Source: CAZYMF01 sp964648215
GTDB taxonomy: Bacteria > Desulfobacterota > Binatia > HRBIN30 > JACQVA1
Assembly (NCBI GenBank): GCA_964648215.1
Contig: CAZYMF010000282.1
Location: 1 to 5,560 of the forward strand
Direction of reading: 5' to 3'
Length of the DNA stretch: 5,560 bases
Made by a program: the position numbers and the translations under genes. The notes beneath the pieces are model-generated. The model was not told the DNA's origin. It saw only the letters and a list, made by a program, of their open reading frames with translations, and ran no database searches. This document shows, piece by piece, positions 5,091 to 5,560 of the stretch (positions within the stretch are counted from its first letter, which is position 1; every line of letters starts with the position of its first letter).

Positions 5091-5560
5091 ATGACAGCGC
5101 GATTGAACGACATCCTCAAGGTGGTCCCCGTGATCGTCCCCGAGCCCTTGCCCAGCTTCGACGACGCAGTGAGTGGCCTGGTCGCGGAGCTGGTGGAGGC
5201 GGGGGATCTCGAAGCCGGCCTCACCGGGCCGGCGATCCAGGCGGTGATCGAGCGCGAGCAGATGGCCAGCACGGCGATGATGGAGATCGGGATCAGCATC
5301 CCGCACGCCCGCCTCGATGGTGTCCACGGAATCGTGGCCGCGCTAGCGGTGTCGCCCGCGGCGGTGTACTACGCCCACGCCGCGGTGCCGATCACGATCA
5401 TGTCGCTGGTGCTCTCGGCCTCGTCGATGAGCGGCGACTACCTCAACTTCCTCTCGGCGCTGTCGCTCATGCTGCAGTCCCCGACCGCCCGCACCACCCT
5501 GCAGCGCGCCACCAGCGCCGAGGAGGTGCTGGCGTATCTGCGGACCCAGCCGAGGTTCAG
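5091..5560 (+). CDS. PTS EIIA type-2 (fructose/nitrogen-type) protein, cut by the window edge
   Basis: At least 156 residues are visible, with no stop before the edge. One EIIA type-2 domain (PtsN/FruA-like) fills it: an N-terminal helix and strand, R55-E-Q-M-A-S-T at 55-61, then I66-G-I-S-I-P-H72-A-R74, with H72 the expected phosphohistidine site. The C-terminal half has hydrophobic strands (81-110), then S114-G-D-Y-L-N-F-L-S-A-L-S and A143-E-E-V-L-A-Y-L-R, both usual for the family. Such proteins accept phosphate from HPr or NPr and pass it to a sugar EIIB or act as a regulator. The domain is nearly full length at the edge, so the gene could end soon or be fused to another domain. ATG 5091 fits the family N-terminus; an in-frame ATG at 5043 would add 16 residues and has no ribosome binding site. 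The 5091 start also has only a weak site. It is divergent from the GH38 gene. No EIIB or EIIC is visible, so transport versus regulation is open. Confidence 0.88.
   Translation, partial: MTARLNDILKVVPVIVPEPLPSFDDAVSGLVAELVEAGDLEAGLTGPAIQAVIEREQMASTAMMEIGISIPHARLDGVHGIVAALAVSPAAVYYAHAAVPITIMSLVLSASSMSGDYLNFLSALSLMLQSPTARTTLQRATSAEEVLAYLRTQPRF

Noticed and set aside
4992..5327. A 111-codon minus-strand frame across the spacer and the EIIA gene
   Set aside because: It is antisense to the EIIA coding region with its intact IPHAR motif and has no recognisable product.

Overview
The window is GC-rich, tightly coding DNA that looks like a bacterial chromosome. It holds five protein genes. Four appear complete and the fifth runs off the right edge. 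I see no tRNA, rRNA, CRISPR array, transposase or phage gene. The lineage cannot be fixed from the sequence alone. High GC, short spacers, a PduO-type adenosyltransferase and a large GH38 alpha-mannosidase would suit a high-GC Gram-negative such as an acidobacterium or a deltaproteobacterium-like lineage, but that is a low-confidence inference.

Region 1 (1-129) is the upstream edge, with no gene I can support. Region 2 (130-1874) is a compact plus-strand operon of three genes: a small single-domain rhodanese, a PduO-type corrinoid adenosyltransferase 9 nt downstream, and a glyoxalase II-like metallo-beta-lactamase hydrolase 5 nt after that. Its parts point to sulfur or thiol handling beside coenzyme B12 activation. 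Region 3 (1875-2009) is a convergent spacer filled with degenerate 7-bp repeats. One block faces one way and two face the other, and the first two form a symmetric, interrupted inverted repeat. A perfect 7-bp inverted repeat also brackets the stop codon of the hydrolase gene.

Region 4 (2010-4847, minus strand) is a 945-residue GH38 alpha-mannosidase-type glycosidase with all expected metal and nucleophile motifs visible. Region 5 (4848-5090) is a divergent spacer carrying GC-rich palindromes, most of them in the presumed leader of the glycosidase. Region 6 (5091 to the edge, plus strand) is a fructose/nitrogen-type PTS EIIA protein with an intact phosphorylation-site histidine. A GH38 enzyme beside a PTS component recalls the enterobacterial 2-O-mannosylglycerate (mngA/mngB) arrangement, but no EIIB or EIIC permease is visible here.

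The genes themselves belong to known families. The least explained part of the window is the heptad-repeat spacer at about 1891-2015, followed by the palindromes at 4879-4941. I did not find a convincing new multi-gene system.
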